6,930 nt of DNA from Erwinia sp. (GTDB lineage: Bacteria; Pseudomonadota; Gammaproteobacteria; Enterobacterales; Enterobacteriaceae): the NCBI GenBank assembly GCA_003512805.1, contig DOOK01000170.1:1-6930 (forward strand), written 5' to 3'. The number at the start of each line of letters is the position of its first letter. Within the stretch, counting starts at the first letter, position 1. Under the pieces are notes generated by a model, which saw nothing but the letters and a program-made list of their open reading frames with translations, was not told where the DNA came from and did no database searches. A program made the translations under genes and the position numbers. Positions 6,440 through 6,930 of the stretch are shown here, piece after piece.

Positions 6440-6792
6440 GCTGCGAGGAAATAATTACCGTCAGGTTTGGGCATAAATAATTGAAGGGTTTTCTGAATAA
6501 TATCCTTTTTATTTGCCTTAGGAAAGGAGAGCGGCGGGCGTAATAATTCGTACTGCGTCTGACAGGGGTTAACAAATAAATATTTTACTTTTCAGCAGGT
6601 TGTAGCGAAATGCTGGATAGATTTCGTTTTATTTTACGAGCCTTATCGCATTTCTGTAAAAAAGAAAAATATCGCGAGTAACAACATAAAGTCATCCACC
6701 CCGCGTTTTGCTACGCGTCATCTACAGTAATCTTTTGCCAGGCCGTCAGAGAGTAGGGTAGCGACTAAAATCAAATTCTGTCAAGAAACCAT

Positions 6793-6844
6793 GCCGCCTG
6801 ACGTTTATTAACGGCGGCTTATCATATGACTAATATGCTTTTTT
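6793..6844 (+). terminator. Weak candidate terminator or hairpin pair
   Basis: GCCGCC (6793-6798) pairs with GGCGGC (6813-6818), with GTT/AAC (6803-6805/6810-6812) extending the stem past a TGAC bulge. A second, AT-rich stem CATAT/ATATG (6823-6827/6833-6837) is followed by six T (6839-6844). The GC-rich stem is not next to the T-run and the stem next to the T-run is weak, so termination is uncertain. Confidence 0.25.
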
Positions 6845-6930
6845 CCTTCCGGGGTTTTCTAATTAATCAGGCTGTTTGATTTGCGCATTACTGAGGCCGC
6901 AACTTCATTACCTTTCTGTATTTTACCCCC

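Larger units (their letters stand above)
6264..6930. other. Gene-free AT-rich intergenic region to the window end
   Basis: No protein-coding gene is supportable here. Base content falls to about one third GC at 6541-6660, against well over half in the genes. Besides the palindrome, direct repeat and terminators listed separately, there is a hairpin TCCTTT/AAAGGA (6503-6508/6523-6528). A 23-codon plus-strand frame at 6610-6681 lacks a good ribosome site. A minus-strand frame is open from the window edge to TAG at 6859-6861 (23 codons) and could be the 3' end of a gene beyond the window, but is too short to judge. Confidence 0.6.

Noticed and set aside
6610..6681. A 23-codon plus-strand small ORF (starts MLDRFRF, ends KYRE)
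   Set aside because: The nearest purine-rich stretch is too far from the ATG, there is no recognisable similarity, and a frame this short is expected by chance.
6859..6930. A minus-strand open frame of 23 codons running off the window edge
   Set aside because: It could be the 3' end of a gene outside the window, but it is too short to recognise and has no supporting terminator on the minus strand.

Overview
The window looks like chromosomal DNA of a member of the Enterobacterales, most plausibly Erwiniaceae (Erwinia/Pantoea-like). DctA and YhjJ align almost end to end, from memory, with the E. coli proteins but differ throughout. The genes are GC-rich, and the order hmsP/yhjK - dctA - yhjJ is the enterobacterial one. 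The exact genus cannot be read from the sequence alone.

Layout. Positions 1-1914 (+) hold most of hmsP (yhjK/pdeK), a membrane-bound cyclic-di-GMP phosphodiesterase whose N-terminus lies upstream of the window. Positions 1915-2325 are a 411-bp intergenic region rich in inverted repeats. dctA (2326-3612, +) encodes the aerobic C4-dicarboxylate/proton symporter and ends in a strong stem-loop. yhjJ (3840-5333, +) encodes a secreted M16-family protease homologue that has lost its zinc-binding motif. Convergent to it is a cytoplasmic alpha/beta-hydrolase of the acetyl-esterase type (5352-6227, -), with an intact catalytic triad. In E. coli the gene convergent to yhjJ is kdgK, so the hydrolase marks a synteny break. 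Its upstream region carries a perfect 12-bp palindrome and a stem-loop directly next to the ribosome binding site.

Positions 6264-6930 hold no gene I can support. This stretch is AT-rich compared with the genes. It contains a 10-bp direct repeat, one orphan plus-strand intrinsic terminator (which hints at an unannotated small transcript) and a weaker hairpin.

Functionally the genes are neighbours rather than a pathway: c-di-GMP turnover (biofilm/motility), C4-dicarboxylate uptake, an envelope protein of unknown role, and a probable carbohydrate-ester deacetylase. I found no mobile element, CRISPR array, tRNA or rRNA, and no clear sign of a novel multi-gene system. The most unusual material is the regulatory architecture around the hydrolase and the orphan terminator.
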